A stretch of 32,271 bases of DNA from Akkermansiaceae bacterium (lineage in GTDB: Bacteria > Verrucomicrobiota > Verrucomicrobiia > Verrucomicrobiales > Akkermansiaceae), in NCBI GenBank assembly GCA_022510805.1, contig JAFLSS010000019.1, positions 1-32,271 on the forward strand, in the 5' to 3' direction. The notes under the pieces are model-generated. The model saw only the letters and a program-made list of their open reading frames with translations. It made no database searches and was not told the origin of the DNA. Made by a program: the position numbers and the translations under genes. Below, piece by piece: positions 1 to 7,319 of the stretch (its first letter is position 1; each line of letters opens with the position of its first letter).

Positions 1-1387
1 CGCCGAAGTTCTCCGGCTTCTTGGCAGTGGGGGGCTCGGGGCGCTTGCCGGCATAGTAGTCCTCCAGCTGCTGCGGGAACATGGCGTAGATCACGCAGTT
101 CTCATCCGTGGCGGGGATACCCTTGGCCGTGAGCTTGTCGCGCAGGTCCTGCATGCCGGGCTTGATGAGATCCGCCGGGCGGCAGGAGATGGGGTCCTTA
201 CCCATCTTCTTGGCGCAGAGAGCCTGAAGCTCAGGATCCACCGGGGCGGGCGTGTGGCCATAATAACCCAGCGCCACGTCCGCACACTGCGGGGTGATGT
301 TCTTCCAGCGGCCGAACTTCACATTCATCATGGCCTGCACACCCACAATCTGGGAAGTGGGCGTGACGAGCGGGATCCAGCCGAGCGCCTTGCGCACCAC
401 GGGAATCTCTGCAAACACCTCCTCAAACTTGTCGCTCATGTTCATCTCCTTGAGCTGGCTGCGGAAGTTGGAGAGCATGCCGCCGGGCACCTGGTAGCGC
501 AGCGTATCGCTGTTCACGATCTCATTGGCATGGCTGGTGAACTTGCTGAGGCTCTCATAGATGGGCTGAAGCATGGCCGAGATCTGGGAGAGCTTGGCCT
601 CAAAGTCCGGCGCCACCTCCGGGCAGCGGTCATAACCACGCAGCAGCGCCAGCATGCGCATGCAGTCCGGCTGGCCCGTGCCGTTGGCAAAGGGGGCAAT
701 GGAGCAATCCACAGCGTCCGCACCGGCATTGATGCCTGCCACATATGTGGCCGCGCCCAAGCCGGCCGTCTCATGCGTGTGCACCCACACCGGCAGCCCC
801 ACCTCCTTCTTGAGCACGCTCACCAGAGCCGCCGTCTCGCTGGGGGGAATCAGGCCGGCCATGTCTTTGATCACGATGCCATCGGCACCCATGTCAGCGA
901 TCTTGCGGCCGAGGGCAGCAAAGTATTCGAGGTTGTGCACGGGGGACGTGGTGTAGCAGATCGTGCCGTGGGCGATGGCGCCGGCCTCTTTCGCCGCGCG
1001 GATGGAGGTGCGCATGTTCTCCGGGTCATTGAGGCAGTCGAAAATGCGGAAGATATTCATGCCGTGCTTGGCGCTCAGCTTCACAAAAGCCTCCACCACA
1101 TCGTCCGCATAGTTGGTGTAGCCCACCATGTTCTGCCCGCGCAGCAGCATCATGTGCGGCGTCTTGGGAGCCAGCTGCTTGAGCTTGTCAAGGCGCTCAA
1201 AAGGCAGCTCGCCCAGGAAGCGCAAACCGGCGTCGATGGAAGCGCCGCCCCATGTCTCCAGCGCGGAGAAGCCCATGGTGTCAAGAATGGGGGCGATATC
1301 GTGCATTTGCTCGGTAGACATGCGCGTGGCGGCCAGAGATTGGTGACCATCGCGCAGAACGGTGCAGTTGAATGTTGCTTTATTCAT
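1..1387 (-). CDS. oadA: Oxaloacetate decarboxylase alpha / pyruvate carboxylase subunit B-type carboxyltransferase (C-terminus off window)
   Basis: About 462 N-terminal residues are present; the 3' end lies beyond the left edge. The protein is the carboxyltransferase subunit of a biotin-dependent enzyme that moves CO2 between oxaloacetate or pyruvate and biotin. Residues about 5-260 form the HMGL-like TIM barrel: LRDGHQS (D13), LRGQN (82-86), FRIFDCLND (113-121), IKDMAG with the lysine that is carboxylated in this family (K174), and metal ligands in VHTHETAG (H203, H205). Residues about 290-460 match the conserved PYC/OADA region. The biotinyl domain, usually about 130 residues further on, is not visible. 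Oxaloacetate decarboxylase alpha, pyruvate carboxylase subunit B and methylmalonyl-CoA carboxytransferase 5S cannot be told apart here. The ATG at 1387 follows a pyrimidine-rich leader without a Shine-Dalgarno motif. Gene and family are clear; exact substrate is not. Confidence 0.9.
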   Translation of the reverse strand, partial: MNKATFNCTVLRDGHQSLAATRMSTEQMHDIAPILDTMGFSALETWGGASIDAGLRFLGELPFERLDKLKQLAPKTPHMMLLRGQNMVGYTNYADDVVEAFVKLSAKHGMNIFRIFDCLNDPENMRTSIRAAKEAGAIAHGTICYTTSPVHNLEYFAALGRKIADMGADGIVIKDMAGLIPPSETAALVSVLKKEVGLPVWVHTHETAGLGAATYVAGINAGADAVDCSIAPFANGTGQPDCMRMLALLRGYDRCPEVAPDFEAKLSQISAMLQPIYESLSKFTSHANEIVNSDTLRYQVPGGMLSNFRSQLKEMNMSDKFEEVFAEIPVVRKALGWIPLVTPTSQIVGVQAMMNVKFGRWKNITPQCADVALGYYGHTPAPVDPELQALCAKKMGKDPISCRPADLIKPGMQDLRDKLTAKGIPATDENCVIYAMFPQQLEDYYAGKRPEPPTAKKPENFG

Positions 1388-1432
1388 AAGAAAAAAAGAG
1401 TGCCGATAAAAGAATTCTATCTTCTGCGCGAC

Positions 1433-1461
1433 ATGCTAGCACATACTCCCCCCAACGTCAA
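1433..1461 (-). promoter_or_regulatory. Promoter of the carboxyltransferase gene
   Basis: Read on the minus strand: TTGACG (1456-1461), 17-base spacer, TAGCAT (1433-1438). The -10 box lies 45 bases before the ATG, so this gene has a real leader. The leader ends in a U-rich run directly before the start codon. Confidence 0.6.
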
Positions 1462-1528
1462 GCACGCATCATGCCTGCATGCAAGTTTCTTCGCTCTTTT
1501 CTTTCCCTCCCTTCCTCCGCAAAAAAAC

Positions 1529-1557
1529 TTGTCCTCCCCTGCGGCTGCGCTTACAAT
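1529..1557 (+). promoter_or_regulatory. Promoter of the Nudix gene, leaderless geometry
   Basis: TTGTCC (1529-1534), 17-base spacer, TACAAT (1552-1557). Only 7 bases separate the -10 box from the ATG at 1565, so transcription should begin at or next to the start codon. Confidence 0.6.
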
Positions 1558-1564
1558 AGCCCCC

Positions 1565-2137
1565 ATGCAAACGCCGCCCACTGACCACCGCCTCCCCTTG
1601 TACCGGCAGCTCGTGGCCTACGCCCGCCGCCACCCGAGCCGCCGCGCCGCGGCAGAGCAGATCATGCGCTTTGTGTGCAGCACGCCGGACTGCTTTGAGC
1701 GCAGCCACGCCGCAGGCCACATCACCGGCTCAGCCTGGCTGCTCAACCCGGCAGGGGACAAGGCGCTGCTCACTCTACACCGCAAGCTCGGGCGCTGGCT
1801 TCAGCCCGGCGGGCATGCGGATGGTGATAGCGACACGCAGCGAGTCGCGCTGCGCGAGGCGGAGGAAGAAAGCGGCATTGCCGGCATCCGCCTCCTGAGC
1901 CCCGGCATTTTTGATGTGGATGTGCACGAGATCCCGCCCCGCGGAGACGCGCCCGCCCACCTGCACTACGATATACGCTACCTCCTGCAAGCCCCACATG
2001 AGCAGTGGGTCCTCTCCTCCGAATCCACCGCCCTGGCTTGGTACACCCCGGCGCAAATCTGCGCGCTGCAGCCGGCGGCAGATGCCTCCGTGCTGCGCAT
2101 GGCGCTTGCCGCTCCGCAGATAAACGCTACTTCGTGA
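1565..2137 (+). CDS. Nudix hydrolase
   Basis: A 190-residue protein with one Nudix domain, which hydrolyses nucleoside-diphosphate-linked substrates; the substrate cannot be inferred. The Nudix box is near residues 84-107, with GGHADGD followed by the core REAEEESGI, which fits the metal-binding REUXEEXGU. The upstream glutamate of the full signature (GX5E) is replaced by serine, a variation I have seen in some Nudix subfamilies. The open frame runs far upstream, opposite the carboxyltransferase gene, but that part is an antisense shadow. The promoter ending at 1557 and the ATG at 1565 fix the start. It is transcribed divergently from the carboxyltransferase gene, and a lipoprotein gene with its own promoter follows. 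Confidence 0.85.
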   Translation: MQTPPTDHRLPLYRQLVAYARRHPSRRAAAEQIMRFVCSTPDCFERSHAAGHITGSAWLLNPAGDKALLTLHRKLGRWLQPGGHADGDSDTQRVALREAEEESGIAGIRLLSPGIFDVDVHEIPPRGDAPAHLHYDIRYLLQAPHEQWVLSSESTALAWYTPAQICALQPAADASVLRMALAAPQINATS

Positions 2138-2149
2138 CACATTACAGAC

Positions 2150-2178
2150 TTGACGAGAGGCTCTAAATGAGCGATTAT
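2150..2178 (+). promoter_or_regulatory. Candidate promoter of the lipoprotein/coiled-coil pair
   Basis: TTGACG (2150-2155), 17-base spacer, GATTAT (2173-2178, 4 of 6 consensus). It lies just after the Nudix stop. With this promoter the transcript would begin at the GTG at 2185, downstream of the ATG at 2167, so it bears on start choice. Confidence 0.4.
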
Positions 2179-2184
2179 TGTGGC

Positions 2185-2562
2185 GTGAAAAAGACTGCAA
2201 CTATCAGCGCATGCTTCATTCTCGCGGCGGCAGCTGCGGTGTCGGCGTGCAAACCGCAAAGCATTGATGTGGCTCAGCTGGATGAGCAGCAGAAGCGCAA
2301 TGCCCTCCTCCGCCAAGAAATTGCTGACATGCAAATCCTGATCAACCGCGTCGGCGATAGCACACCTGATATGGCAGACCGCCTCGATGCCCGCGATAAG
2401 GAGGTCGCACAAGCCTACGCTGAAGTGCAAAAACTCAAAGAGCAAGAAACAGCCATCCACATGCGCCGCCTCGAGCTCGAGGCTCGCCTCGACTCCTTCC
2501 GCAGCACTTTCCGCGAGCTGCAAAACCAAGTCGCCAACTCAGCCGCACAAAACGAGCCATGA
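2185..2562 (+). CDS. Small coiled-coil lipoprotein, unknown function
   Basis: I do not recognise the family. From the GTG at 2185 the protein is 125 residues and begins with a textbook lipoprotein signal: MKK, a hydrophobic run, then VSAC with the lipidated cysteine at about residue 22. The rest is charged and heptad-like (about residues 30-115), consistent with a coiled coil anchored in a membrane. An alternative ATG at 2167 adds six residues (MSDYCG). It has GAGAGG six bases upstream, one of the few Shine-Dalgarno-like strings in the window, so that start stays possible. I prefer GTG because the promoter at 2150-2178 would begin transcription there and the signal peptide is cleaner. The stop overlaps the next gene in an ATGA, indicating translational coupling with the coiled-coil membrane protein. 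Confidence 0.7.
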   Translation: MKKTATISACFILAAAAAVSACKPQSIDVAQLDEQQKRNALLRQEIADMQILINRVGDSTPDMADRLDARDKEVAQAYAEVQKLKEQETAIHMRRLELEARLDSFRSTFRELQNQVANSAAQNEP

Positions 2563-3566
2563 GCATTTCCAGCACTCCCCCACACGAGCCCGCCAACAAG
2601 CTAGAGCAGCTCGCCGTGAACCCCATCCGCCCCGTGCCTGCGCTTGACAAGAAAGCAGAGGCCCCCGCCGCTGCGCCCAAGTCCCAAGCTGCCGCGCCTG
2701 CCCCCCAACCAGCCGAGGCCACCCCTGCTGCGGACAAACCCGCTGCCGGCAGCAGCAAGCCGCAAAAAAAGCGCATCAACTGGGCGGGGATCGCGCTGGA
2801 TACCGCGCTGGTGCTCATGGTGGTCGGCGTGCTGGCCGGCGGCGCATTCTACCTGCACAGCCAGTGGGAGCAATACCGCGTGCCCACGCAGCTTGAGCTG
2901 CTCAACCAAGAATGCCTCGAGCTGTGCGCCAAGCGCGAAGCCATGCAAGACCAGGCCAACGAGGCCGACCGCCAGCTGCACATGCGCCAAAAGCTCATCT
3001 CTCTCGATGAGCGCCTCAAAGAGATCTCCGAGGATAACGCGCGCGTCACCGCCTCCATCGCAGAGCAGAAAAAGCTTGTCCTTGCGCTGCAGCATGAAAT
3101 CCGCCGCGCAGACCGCGAGGCGCGCACCGTGGCGCGCGGCCTGCTGCCCGGCCTGCAGATCGGCGATGTGTCGACCACCCGCGGCAAGGTGTATGAGAAC
3201 GCCTCCATCTCCCGCATTGATGGGCGGCGCATCTACCTGCGCACCCCATATGGTGCCGCGTCCTTCCCCATCAACGAGCTGGTGAAAGACAACCTGCCCG
3301 ACATGGTGCTCTACGCGCTGGGCATCATCGACCTGGTCAACACGAGCGATTTCACCGCCTCCGGCGCTGCGCCCACCACCCCGCAGAAAAAGAACACCAA
3401 ACTGCGCACTCAGGTCAAACCGCTCAAACCCTCTGATTACGAACCGCGCAAAACAGGCCCCGTGCTGGATACCAACGGCAATAAAACCTCCATCCACACG
3501 TCAGATGGCCCCGGCTCCGCCTCCGGCGACAGCTGGCAGCCGCCCACCGGTGATCTCCCTTTGTGA
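2559..3566 (+). CDS. Membrane-anchored coiled-coil protein with a small C-terminal beta domain
   Basis: 335 residues, family not recognised. In order: an Ala/Pro-rich disordered N-terminus (1-70), one transmembrane helix (about 75-98) and a long charged coiled coil (about 110-190). A compact segment follows (about 200-245, around GKVYENASISRI and PINELVKDNLP). This segment resembles the short 'Y-x-N-x-x-V ... dG ... iP-x-x-eL' beta motif I associate with Verrucomicrobia hypothetical proteins. The tail is Pro/Ser/Gly-rich. Topology is probably cytoplasmic N-terminus with the coiled coil outside. The start codon sits inside the stop of the coiled-coil lipoprotein gene (ATGA), so the two are made together and may form a complex through their coiled coils. 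A scaffold or envelope-spanning role is inference only. Confidence 0.8.
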   Translation: MSISSTPPHEPANKLEQLAVNPIRPVPALDKKAEAPAAAPKSQAAAPAPQPAEATPAADKPAAGSSKPQKKRINWAGIALDTALVLMVVGVLAGGAFYLHSQWEQYRVPTQLELLNQECLELCAKREAMQDQANEADRQLHMRQKLISLDERLKEISEDNARVTASIAEQKKLVLALQHEIRRADREARTVARGLLPGLQIGDVSTTRGKVYENASISRIDGRRIYLRTPYGAASFPINELVKDNLPDMVLYALGIIDLVNTSDFTASGAAPTTPQKKNTKLRTQVKPLKPSDYEPRKTGPVLDTNGNKTSIHTSDGPGSASGDSWQPPTGDLPL

Positions 3567-3575
3567 AGATTACCG

Positions 3576-3604
3576 TTGACGGCTGCCGCCAAGCGTGGTA
3601 CGCT
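3576..3604 (+). promoter_or_regulatory. nadA promoter, leaderless geometry
   Basis: TTGACG (3576-3581), 17-base spacer, TACGCT (3599-3604). The ATG of nadA at 3612 follows after 7 bases. It occupies almost the whole gap after the preceding stop codon at 3566. Confidence 0.55.
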
Positions 3605-3611
3605 TGCGCTC

Positions 3612-4550
3612 ATGGCAACTGAGGATTTGATAGAAGAAATACAGCGGCTGAAGGCAGAGCGCCACGCCGTCATCTTGGCGCACAGCTACCAACGCCCTGA
3701 AATCCAAGACATCGCAGACTTTGTGGGCGACTCCCTCGCGCTGGCGCAGCACGCGCGCAGCACTGAGTGTGAGGTCATCGTCTTCTGCGGAGTACACTTC
3801 ATGGCCGAGACCGCGTGCATCCTCAACCCCACGCGCACCGTCCTGCTGCCGGACCTGCAAGCCAGCTGCTCGCTGGAGGCCTCCTGCCCGGCGGAAGAAC
3901 TGGCCGCATTCCTGGAGGCGAACAAGGAGAAAAACTACTACGTCATCGCCTACATCAACTGCTCCATCGGAGTCAAAGCCTTGGCAGATGTCATCGTCAC
4001 CAGCGGCAACGCCCAGCGCATCGTCGAAACCGCCCCGGCAGACCGCCCCATCCTCTTCGTGCCGGATCAAAACCTCGGCGCATGGACAGCACGCAAAACC
4101 GGGCGTGAGATGACCCTCTGGAACGGCGCCTGCCATGTGCACCGCCAATTCACGCGCGACCAAGTGCTCACCATGAAAGAGCAGCACCCGGATGCCGAAG
4201 TCGTGTGCCACCCGGAGTGTGAGGAAGTGGTGCGCCTGCTGGCAGACCACATCTGCTCCACAGAAAAAATGATCAGCTACTGCCGGGAGAGCACCGCCAA
4301 GAGCTTCATCATCGTGACAGAAAGCGGCATTCTGCACCGGCTGCGCAAGCTCGTGCCGGGCAAGGAGTTTATCCCCCTCGCCACTGGCCAATGCTCCTGC
4401 GCTGAGTGCGAGTTCATGAAGCTCAACACCCTCGAAAAACTGCGCGACTGCCTCCGCGACCTCTCGCCCCGGGTCAGCCTGCCGGAGGAGCTGCGCCTGC
4501 GCGCCCAGAAACCGCTCGTGCGCATGCTCGAGCTCTCCGCTCGGCCGTGA
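3612..4550 (+). CDS. nadA: Quinolinate synthase NadA
   Basis: NadA condenses iminoaspartate with dihydroxyacetone phosphate to quinolinate in de novo NAD synthesis, using an oxygen-sensitive [4Fe-4S] cluster. The 312-residue length suits the family. Visible signatures: ILAHSYQRPEIQDIADFVGDS near the N-terminus (residues 21-41), VLLPDLQASCSL (C86), GACHVH (C174) and CAECEFMKLNTLEKL (C266). C86, C174 and C266 match the three cluster ligands known in the family. A TTG at 3576 is in frame but is part of the -35 box; ATG 3612 matches both promoter and homologous N-termini. The partner nadB is not in the window. The last four bases overlap the MidA-like methyltransferase gene (GTGA), implying a two-gene operon. 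Confidence 0.95.
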   Translation: MATEDLIEEIQRLKAERHAVILAHSYQRPEIQDIADFVGDSLALAQHARSTECEVIVFCGVHFMAETACILNPTRTVLLPDLQASCSLEASCPAEELAAFLEANKEKNYYVIAYINCSIGVKALADVIVTSGNAQRIVETAPADRPILFVPDQNLGAWTARKTGREMTLWNGACHVHRQFTRDQVLTMKEQHPDAEVVCHPECEEVVRLLADHICSTEKMISYCRESTAKSFIIVTESGILHRLRKLVPGKEFIPLATGQCSCAECEFMKLNTLEKLRDCLRDLSPRVSLPEELRLRAQKPLVRMLELSARP

Positions 4551-5551
4551 ATCTCGCTCCCCACATCCTCGCCCGCGGCGGCTGGCTCTCCATGGCAGAG
4601 TTCATGGAGATAGCCCTCTATGATGAGCAGCAAGGCTACTACAGCGCCCGCGTCCAACACATCGGCTACCGGGGAGACTTCTCCACCTCCGCCACCCAGA
4701 GCGACCTGCTGGCACGCCGGCTCGTGGCGCATTGGCGGCAGGCCTGCACCGCCTTTGGCTGCCCCCTGCCCTTCATTGAATTCGGCGGGGGGAATGGCGA
4801 CCTCGCCCTGGGCATCGCGCGCCAACTCAGCTTTTGGGAGCGTCTGCGCGCACGCTATTACATGGTCGACCGCTCCCCCGGGCTGCGCCGCCTGCAAGCC
4901 ATGGTAGGCGGCCATTTTGTGCGCGTCTACGCCACCCCGGAAGCCGCCCTCAAACACGCCGGCGGCAAGGCCTTCATCTTCTGCAACGAGCTCCCGGACG
5001 CCTTCCCCGCCCGCCAATTCACCTACCGCGGCGGCCAGTGGCTCGAGCTTGGGCTCAGCGTGCGCGATGGGCAGATCACCGAAGCCGCGCGCCCCTGCCC
5101 CGACCTGCCGGAGAGCTCCGCCTTCCGGCGCTGGTGCACCGAGGGCCAAGTGATTGAAGTGCACGAAAGCTACCACCGCTGGTATGCCCAGTGGCAGCCT
5201 CATTGGCAGGGCGGCGCCTTCATCACCATCGACTACGGCGAGCCCAATGACACCCTCTACCACCGCCGCCCCGCCGGCACCCTGCGCGGCTACCTGGCGC
5301 ACACTCTCCTCAGCAAAGAAGAGATCATTACCACCGCCGGGCGCTGCGACATCACGGCAGATGTCAACTTCACCGACTTGCAGCAGCTCGCCGCCCGCAA
5401 CGCCGGCGATCTCGTGCAACTCTGCACCCAGCGGGACTACCTTCTGCCATGCGTGGATCCCACCAACCCGGCAGATGCCCACCTCACCGCCATCCCCGGC
5501 GCCGGAGACCACTTCCACGTGCTCACGCAGCACCGCTTTGCGCAGCCCTGA
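4547..5551 (+). CDS. MidA/NDUFAF7-like SAM-dependent methyltransferase
   Basis: A 334-residue protein of the family that includes mitochondrial complex I assembly factor MidA/NDUFAF7, a protein arginine methyltransferase. Visible: SMAEFMEIALYDEQQGYY near the N-terminus, the SAM-binding loop EFGGGNGDLALGIA, FCNELPDAFPARQF and DYGEPNDTLYHRR. Further on are RGYLAHTLL and DITADVNFTDLQQLA, the order and spacing typical of the family. The GTG at 4547 lies in the nadA stop (GTGA); upstream in-frame ATGs would overlap nadA by over 100 bases, so GTG is chosen. The bacterial substrate is unknown. Coupling to nadA could be simple operon packing or a link through NAD-dependent respiration; the latter is speculation. 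Confidence 0.85.
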   Translation: MNLAPHILARGGWLSMAEFMEIALYDEQQGYYSARVQHIGYRGDFSTSATQSDLLARRLVAHWRQACTAFGCPLPFIEFGGGNGDLALGIARQLSFWERLRARYYMVDRSPGLRRLQAMVGGHFVRVYATPEAALKHAGGKAFIFCNELPDAFPARQFTYRGGQWLELGLSVRDGQITEAARPCPDLPESSAFRRWCTEGQVIEVHESYHRWYAQWQPHWQGGAFITIDYGEPNDTLYHRRPAGTLRGYLAHTLLSKEEIITTAGRCDITADVNFTDLQQLAARNAGDLVQLCTQRDYLLPCVDPTNPADAHLTAIPGAGDHFHVLTQHRFAQP

Positions 5552-5612
5552 CAGCGCGCCCGCCCGGAGAACTCCCATGGGTCAAAGCTGACGCAAATTC
5601 TTTTAAAAAAAA

Positions 5613-5641
5613 TTGAACACCGGCGTCTTTTCTGCTTTATT
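5613..5641 (+). promoter_or_regulatory. Candidate promoter of the small secreted protein gene
   Basis: TTGAAC (5613-5618), 17-base spacer, TTTATT (5636-5641), preceded by an A-rich run. It leaves a leader of about 27 bases before the ATG at 5676. Confidence 0.4.
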
Positions 5642-5675
5642 ACAAGCAGAGTCTAACCCCACTCAAAACCTGACC

Positions 5676-6164
5676 ATGAAAACCTTATTAGCTTCTATCA
5701 TCAGCGGCATAGGCCTCTTGCCCCTCACATGGGCAGATCAAGCCCCATGCACAGACACCCCACCGGCTGCATACCGCGGCACAGAAACAGACGCGCGCCT
5801 GCAACAGGAATTTTCCTTCCTGGAGCAAACAATAGCAGAGCTGCAAAGCAGCGGAGCACCGGGGCAGATAAGCTACGTGTGGAATCCCTCCCACTCCCTT
5901 GTCATCTTCTTTTCCTCCACCCCACCCTCCGGCACATACCACTGCCAATTTTGGGTCTATCAAAAGAACGAAACAACATGGGCGAAGGTGGGTGCATATG
6001 CATACTGCACACGCTATGGAGCTGACCTTGACTGGAACCGCGCCAAAATCACCCCCCGAAAGGACGGATTTCAACTATCCTTCCCTGATGGAGATCAAGA
6101 GGTTTCTCACTTCTTCAGCTTTGACAAAAAGGAAGATACGTTTTACTACAAGATGGAGAAATAA
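5676..6164 (+). CDS. Small secreted protein, unknown function
   Basis: 162 residues with no family I recognise. It starts with MKTLLASIISGIGLLPLTWA, a Sec signal peptide with a likely cleavage after about residue 20 and no lipobox. The mature part has paired cysteines, many aromatic residues (SYVWN, FWVYQ, YAYCTRY, FYYKMEK) and alternating strands, suggesting a small beta-rich periplasmic or exported domain. Base composition is less GC-rich than the flanking nadA and aroC regions. The upstream in-frame extension to 5613 runs into the promoter, so ATG 5676 is used. It is monocistronic: own promoter upstream and a strong terminator 30 bases after the stop. Confidence 0.7.
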   Translation: MKTLLASIISGIGLLPLTWADQAPCTDTPPAAYRGTETDARLQQEFSFLEQTIAELQSSGAPGQISYVWNPSHSLVIFFSSTPPSGTYHCQFWVYQKNETTWAKVGAYAYCTRYGADLDWNRAKITPRKDGFQLSFPDGDQEVSHFFSFDKKEDTFYYKMEK

Positions 6165-6194
6165 AGAGATTATCTCCCCCCTTCACCCAACACC

Positions 6195-6236
6195 GAGCAT
6201 GGTAGGAGAAAACTCCACCATGCTCCGCTTTTTTAT
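6195..6236 (+). terminator. Rho-independent terminator after the small secreted protein
   Basis: GAGCATGGT (6195-6203) pairs with ACCATGCTC (6217-6225), and an inner GGAG/CTCC closes an AAAA loop. A CGC and a run of six T follow. The structure is strong. Confidence 0.85.
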
Positions 6237-6266
6237 ACTCGCAGCGCTCACTCGACCGCATATAAT

Positions 6267-6301
6267 CGAAAAGCACCAGCCACATGGACTGGTGCTTTTC
6301 G
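6267..6301 (-). terminator. Terminator of the tRNA-Asn gene (near-symmetric, possibly bidirectional)
   Basis: A perfect 13-base-pair inverted repeat, CGAAAAGCACCAG (6267-6279) and its complement (6289-6301), with a 9-base loop. The A and T runs inside the arms give a U-tract in either direction. It begins 2 bases beyond the 3' end of the tRNA. Confidence 0.75.
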
Positions 6302-6303
6302 AG

Positions 6304-6375
6304 CTCCGGCGGTTGGGATCGAACCAACGACCTAGTGATTAACAGTCACCCGCTCTCCCGCTGAGCTACGCCGGA
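6304..6375 (-). tRNA. tRNA-Asn (anticodon GTT)
   Basis: A 72-base cloverleaf read on the minus strand. The acceptor stem TCCGGCG/CGCCGGA (6369-6375 with 6305-6311) has a G discriminator (6304), as expected for tRNA-Asn. Also visible: D-stem GCTC/GAGC, anticodon stem GGTGA/TCACT with loop CTGTTAA (anticodon at 6341-6343), and T-stem GTTGG/CCAAC with loop TTCGATC. The 3' CCA is not encoded and must be added enzymatically. Confidence 0.97.
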
Positions 6376-6403
6376 TTTTCCATCCCCTCAAGGGGGCACG
6401 CAC

Positions 6404-6432
6404 ATACTACTCCTTTTTTCCCGCAAATGCAA
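6404..6432 (-). promoter_or_regulatory. tRNA-Asn promoter
   Basis: On the minus strand: TTGCAT (6427-6432), 17-base spacer, TAGTAT (6404-6409). The -10 box lies 28 bases before the mature tRNA 5' end, leaving a short 5' leader for RNase P removal. Confidence 0.6.
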
Positions 6433-6471
6433 GCCTTTTTCTCAAAAAAATGAAAAAATTTGTATTTACAG

Positions 6472-6500
6472 TTGAAAAAACGGCCAATTCAGGTCACAAT
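6472..6500 (+). promoter_or_regulatory. Promoter of the M50 protease gene, leaderless geometry
   Basis: TTGAAA (6472-6477), 17-base spacer, CACAAT (6495-6500). Six bases separate it from the ATG at 6507. It argues against the upstream in-frame ATG at 6450. Confidence 0.5.
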
Positions 6501-6506
6501 AAAGCC

Positions 6507-7271
6507 ATGGAAGAAGATACGAGAACACGCGGCTGCCTCCACTTCACCCTTTGGGGCATTCACACCACCATCTATCCCAGCGCATGGCTGGCGCTATTGG
6601 TGCTGGGGAGCAGCCTCTACACACCGGGAAACAGCATCCGGCCGCTGCTCGTATTTATCACCTTCGGTATGCTCTGCCTGCTCATGCATGAATACGGGCA
6701 CGCCCTCATGCACCGCCTGCTCACAGGAGGCAGCGCCAGCATCCGCATCGCCGCGCTGGGCGGCAAAGCGCACCTCGACAGCGCACCCTGCTCGCGCAAG
6801 CAGATTCTGCTCATCGCGCTGGCGGGTCCGGGGGCGTCCATCCTGCTGGGACTACTCGGCGGGCTGGCGCTCGGGATTTGGATCGGCAATCCTCTGGCAG
6901 GGCTAAGCATCTCATGCCTGCTGCCATTTTTCTCCATCCCCGGCGTCACAGATTGGCTGCTGCCGCACCTGTATCCCCTGCTGAAGGCCTACCAAATCGG
7001 CAGCATCACGCCGGAGACTGTCAGCTATTTCGAGATTCTGTTTTCGGTGACAATGTGGTGGAGCGCGTTCAATCTACTACCCATGATGCCCACGGACGGC
7101 GCGCGCGTGCTGCTCTGCCTCACGCGCAACGTGCGGGTAACCACCCTTGTAGGCATGGTCATAGCCGGCGGGCTGATCCTCTTGAGCCTGCTGCGCTCCG
7201 AGATCTTCCTGGCGCTGATCTGCGGTTTTCTCCTGCACTACAACTACCGCATCTTCAAGCAAACTCTGTGA
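6507..7271 (+). CDS. M50-family (site-2-protease type) membrane metalloprotease
   Basis: A 254-residue polytopic membrane protein with the zinc-protease motif HEYGH (H61, E62, H65) in a hydrophobic helix. A second metal-ligand region, NLLPMMPTDGARV (D197), is in the usual C-terminal position. LAGPGASILLGLLGG near residue 105 is the conserved core helix. It has no PDZ or CBS domain and fits the compact M50B type (SpoIVFB-like). Such enzymes cleave proteins inside the membrane, often to release regulators; no substrate is apparent. An ATG at 6450 is in frame but gives a charged, poorly conserved extension and lies ahead of the promoter. The gene stands alone; aroC downstream has its own promoter. 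Confidence 0.85.
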   Translation: MEEDTRTRGCLHFTLWGIHTTIYPSAWLALLVLGSSLYTPGNSIRPLLVFITFGMLCLLMHEYGHALMHRLLTGGSASIRIAALGGKAHLDSAPCSRKQILLIALAGPGASILLGLLGGLALGIWIGNPLAGLSISCLLPFFSIPGVTDWLLPHLYPLLKAYQIGSITPETVSYFEILFSVTMWWSAFNLLPMMPTDGARVLLCLTRNVRVTTLVGMVIAGGLILLSLLRSEIFLALICGFLLHYNYRIFKQTL

Positions 7272-7278
7272 TATTCGC

Positions 7279-7307
7279 TTGCTTTTCCGCCGTTTTTCCG
7301 TTACCAT
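7279..7307 (+). promoter_or_regulatory. aroC promoter, very short leader
   Basis: TTGCTT (7279-7284), 17-base spacer, TACCAT (7302-7307). It sits in the 48-base gap after the M50 stop. The aroC ATG at 7320 is 12 bases further on, giving a leader of about 5-6 bases. Confidence 0.5.
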
Positions 7308-7319
7308 CTCCACGCATCT

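Noticed and set aside
254..1564. Long N-terminal extension of the Nudix reading frame (over 400 codons)
   Set aside because: It lies opposite the clearly coding carboxyltransferase gene, has low-complexity His/Ala/Leu-rich composition, and the Nudix promoter sits between it and the real ATG.
4277..5578. Open minus-strand frame of about 430 codons
   Set aside because: Antisense to nadA and the methyltransferase gene, both supported by catalytic motifs.
6304..6375. tRNA-Asn as an integration site with flanking repeats
   Set aside because: No second copy of the tRNA 3' end and no integrase is visible in the window.
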